A DNA stretch of 22,294 nucleotides from Irpex lacteus (Eukaryota > Basidiomycota > Agaricomycetes > Polyporales > Irpicaceae): assembly GCA_001986395.2 (NCBI GenBank), contig MQVO02000145.1, forward strand, positions 1 through 22,294, in the 5' to 3' direction. Each line of letters begins with the position of its first letter. The stretch's first letter is position 1. The notes beneath the pieces are model-generated. The model was not told the DNA's origin, made no database searches, and saw nothing but the letters and a program-made list of their open reading frames with translations. Position numbers and translations under genes: made by a program. Shown here piece after piece: positions 20,128-22,294 of this stretch.

Positions 20128-22294
20128 CAAGAGGCTTTGAACGACTGCCGTAAGTGAGGGACGATCGGGGTTGAAAAACGAGTAAGTCGGGGATCAGGCG
20201 AAGTAGGATATATATGTGGCAGGTAGGTTTGAGAGTAGCCGCCGTTTGGAGGGCTGTCTTCGGGGCTGTCCTTGGCCTCTGCCGAGGTTAGATCTAGTGG
20301 ATTGCAGCACCGAATAAGGCCTCCATGTATCGGGTAAATCCTCCGCTTCGGTTGCTAGTGGTGCTTAGACCTGGTGCTCGAATAGGCATCCGGGTTTACC
20401 GCCAGCAACAAGTTAATGGGTCCGGCGACTCAATAGGAGCACTTGTACCATAGATACGGCCTTGTTATTCCCAATCACTTCCAGCTGCATCGTGGCTCTG
20501 ACCGGTTCCAGGGTCGGGTAGGTTTGGGCTATAGGCTTGCTCGGCATGTTCGGCGGGCTCAGCGACCCAGCGCTGAGTTTCATTGTTGTCCCTGATGAAC
20601 TCCGCCCGAACCGAGCCTGCGAAAGAACGGGTAAATATCTTCCACCCACACTCGCCGACGACATTGATACTACGCGTACCGCAAGGTATCTTGAGGCCAG
20701 AACCCACAGCAAGCTCGAGCTGGAGTGCGTCCATGATGGAGGATGTCCAAAACGGGCAGAGCGCTGCATCGGTTTCTCCCGACGTGGTTGAGATTTGTTC
20801 ACACCCGATAGACGAGCGCGGTGGCCACTCCGGCACGACAAGCAATGAAGGATGCACGCGGCCACCTTATGAACCTTGACCAAACTAAATCTTAGTCTCT
20901 GCGGATAGATGCGGTCTATCAACAGATGTTCATCTTCCATCCTCCTATTTCGATGCCACTTTCGCCGAGTACGGGCCACGCGGGCATGCGCGAACATTGC
21001 TCGCACCATCCATTCGTCGCGTCCCAGCTCGCATGCCTGGGCGCATGGACATCCCCGCACCACCTCCAGCTGTGTCGGGGGTTAACTCCAGCCAGAGTTT
21101 CGCTGTCAGGCCTCGGCGGCTCGTATGCAAACTCCTGACAACCATCAGAGGGGCCTCGTACCTCTCAATACAGACTGACAAGGATCGGATAGATTAAGAC
21201 AGTATACCCTGGCGATTTCCGAGTGTTGACTATTGCCCAAATCGCCGAACAGATATTCTCGATTCGTGTTTGCGCTCAAGTATGCAGTCAGGCAACTTTA
21301 CATAGCCACCTAAACTGGAAGAAGCCCAGTGCAAAAGCGCTCAAGTACTGACTGCTCCGATCGTGACGCAAAGTCGGTGTGTTGGCTATATTCTGTTGTT
21401 GTGGCTTATCTGAACTATCCCTTGCAGACGCCATAGAGTTCAGCACGATTCTGATCGTCCATTGGCCGTCATCGTGCGACCTCCTGGAATTCACCAACGC
21501 GGTCATCATCTTGCGTCTGCTGCAACTCTCTTATGGAGCACGTATCAAACGTGTAGCCAGCATGTCATGTGAGCTCGCTGTATCTGGTTTCTCCTCTTCA
21601 AACCTTCTCATATACTCCGCCCAAGTGTTCCTACACTAAGCAGCAGGCCGCAAATTTTGTAGCCGCTCCAGGACAAGCTTCCGAAGGTCATAAACTCTGT
21701 GCCTTTTCTGCTTGTGGTCGTTTGCTTTAGTGAAACGCCGGCAGCCACGTTCAAGCGACGGGCTTCTGAGCTCTCCGCAACCCACGAAATAGAAACATGT
21801 ATTACTCACACGAGCGGCGAAGGTCCGCTTGCGTGTCTTTCATCGCACAAACTGAGGAAGCTGAATGCCTCTGTGGGCGAATCTATTTGATGAAAGACGG
21901 GTTTTTGTCTGCTTTTGTAAGTGCGCATGTAAACGCTGTCTGATCGCTGGTGGCTGATGACGCTTGTATTTGACGTTGTCGGTCTGGGTCGTTTATGGTC
22001 TGTAGACGTTCATTTCAAGCATAATAGCATTTCAATCCTCATACCGGACGTTGCTACGTCTGCACTCAAATGACACACATCGAAATACGGTAAACAAGAC
22101 GGCTAGAGACACTTTGCGATGCTGCTTTGTCAACTTCATGTCATATCGTTCTCACACAAAGTCGGTGATACCGTATGCCACTCAAGAGGACTAACCAGTT
22201 GGGGTTATTATGATCGCCATTGCCCTCTCTGAGTCCATCGGTAAGCATTCAGCCGTCGACGGTGAACATAGCTGCGGCTGTTCAGATAGGTGTC
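20128..22294. other. Region of 2.2 kb without a supported gene
   Basis: Apart from the bZIP promoter, I could not support a gene. The most protein-like frame is on the minus strand at 20465-20857 (130 residues, containing 'GLKIPCGTRSINVVGECGW'), but it has no family I recognise and no clear start or splice partners. From 21200 to the end only short frames occur, and no repeats or RNA genes were seen. Confidence 0.45.
20208..20215 (-). promoter_or_regulatory. TATA-like box of the bZIP gene
   Basis: ATATATAT, 81 bp upstream of the chosen ATG at 20127, in an otherwise GC-balanced stretch. Position fits a fungal TATA element; no transcription start is known. Confidence 0.4.

Noticed and set aside
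20413..21063. 216-residue minus-strand frame
   Set aside because: Arg/Ser-rich composition typical of an out-of-frame reading; a different frame in the same place is more protein-like.
1..22294. tRNA genes, CRISPR arrays, rRNA and a STE3-like pheromone receptor
   Set aside because: None was recognised on reading both strands; CRISPR is not expected in a eukaryotic genome.

Overview
The window looks like nuclear DNA of a mushroom-forming basidiomycete (Agaricomycetes). The genes that can be read are split by 44-72 bp GT-AG introns. A DUF6589 protein, which is largely an Agaricomycete family, is present, and so is a short 'MD-x-F ... CaaX' reading frame of the type used for basidiomycete mating pheromone precursors. 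All functional names come from motif recognition; no database search was run.

Layout, left to right. (1) 1-2224 (+): the 3' part of a peroxisomal fatty-acyl ABC transporter (ABCD/PXA type), broken by about five frameshifts. (2) 2908-3027 (-): a probable 39-residue lipopeptide mating pheromone precursor with a TATA box upstream. No pheromone receptor was found. (3) About 4108-10761: a 6.65 kb unit bounded by imperfect inverted repeats. It holds two intact, convergent, multi-exon genes: a DUF6589 protein (4355-7221, +) and a RecQ-like DEAH helicase (7283-10503, -). Each start codon lies about 180-200 bp inside a repeat, and the stop codons are 61 bp apart. This looks like an autonomous mobile element, and it is the most interesting part of the window. 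(4) Two short non-coding inverted-repeat elements follow: 10810-11588, with about 85 bp termini, and 11679-12364, with 24 bp termini flanked by TA. (5) 12749-13958 (-): an intact five-exon GPI11/PIG-F gene for GPI-anchor synthesis. (6) 15691-17555 (-): a decayed transaldolase-like sequence without the catalytic residues. (7) 18937-20127 (-): a six-exon bZIP transcription factor. (8) 20128-22294: no gene I can support.

The conserved genes (PIG-F, bZIP) and the two-gene unit read cleanly, while the ABC transporter and the transaldolase-like gene are broken. This suggests a region where transposons have inserted and host genes are being lost. The two element genes probably act together: the DUF6589 protein as a candidate DNA-processing or transposase-like enzyme and the helicase as its partner. 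That functional link is inferred from layout only.
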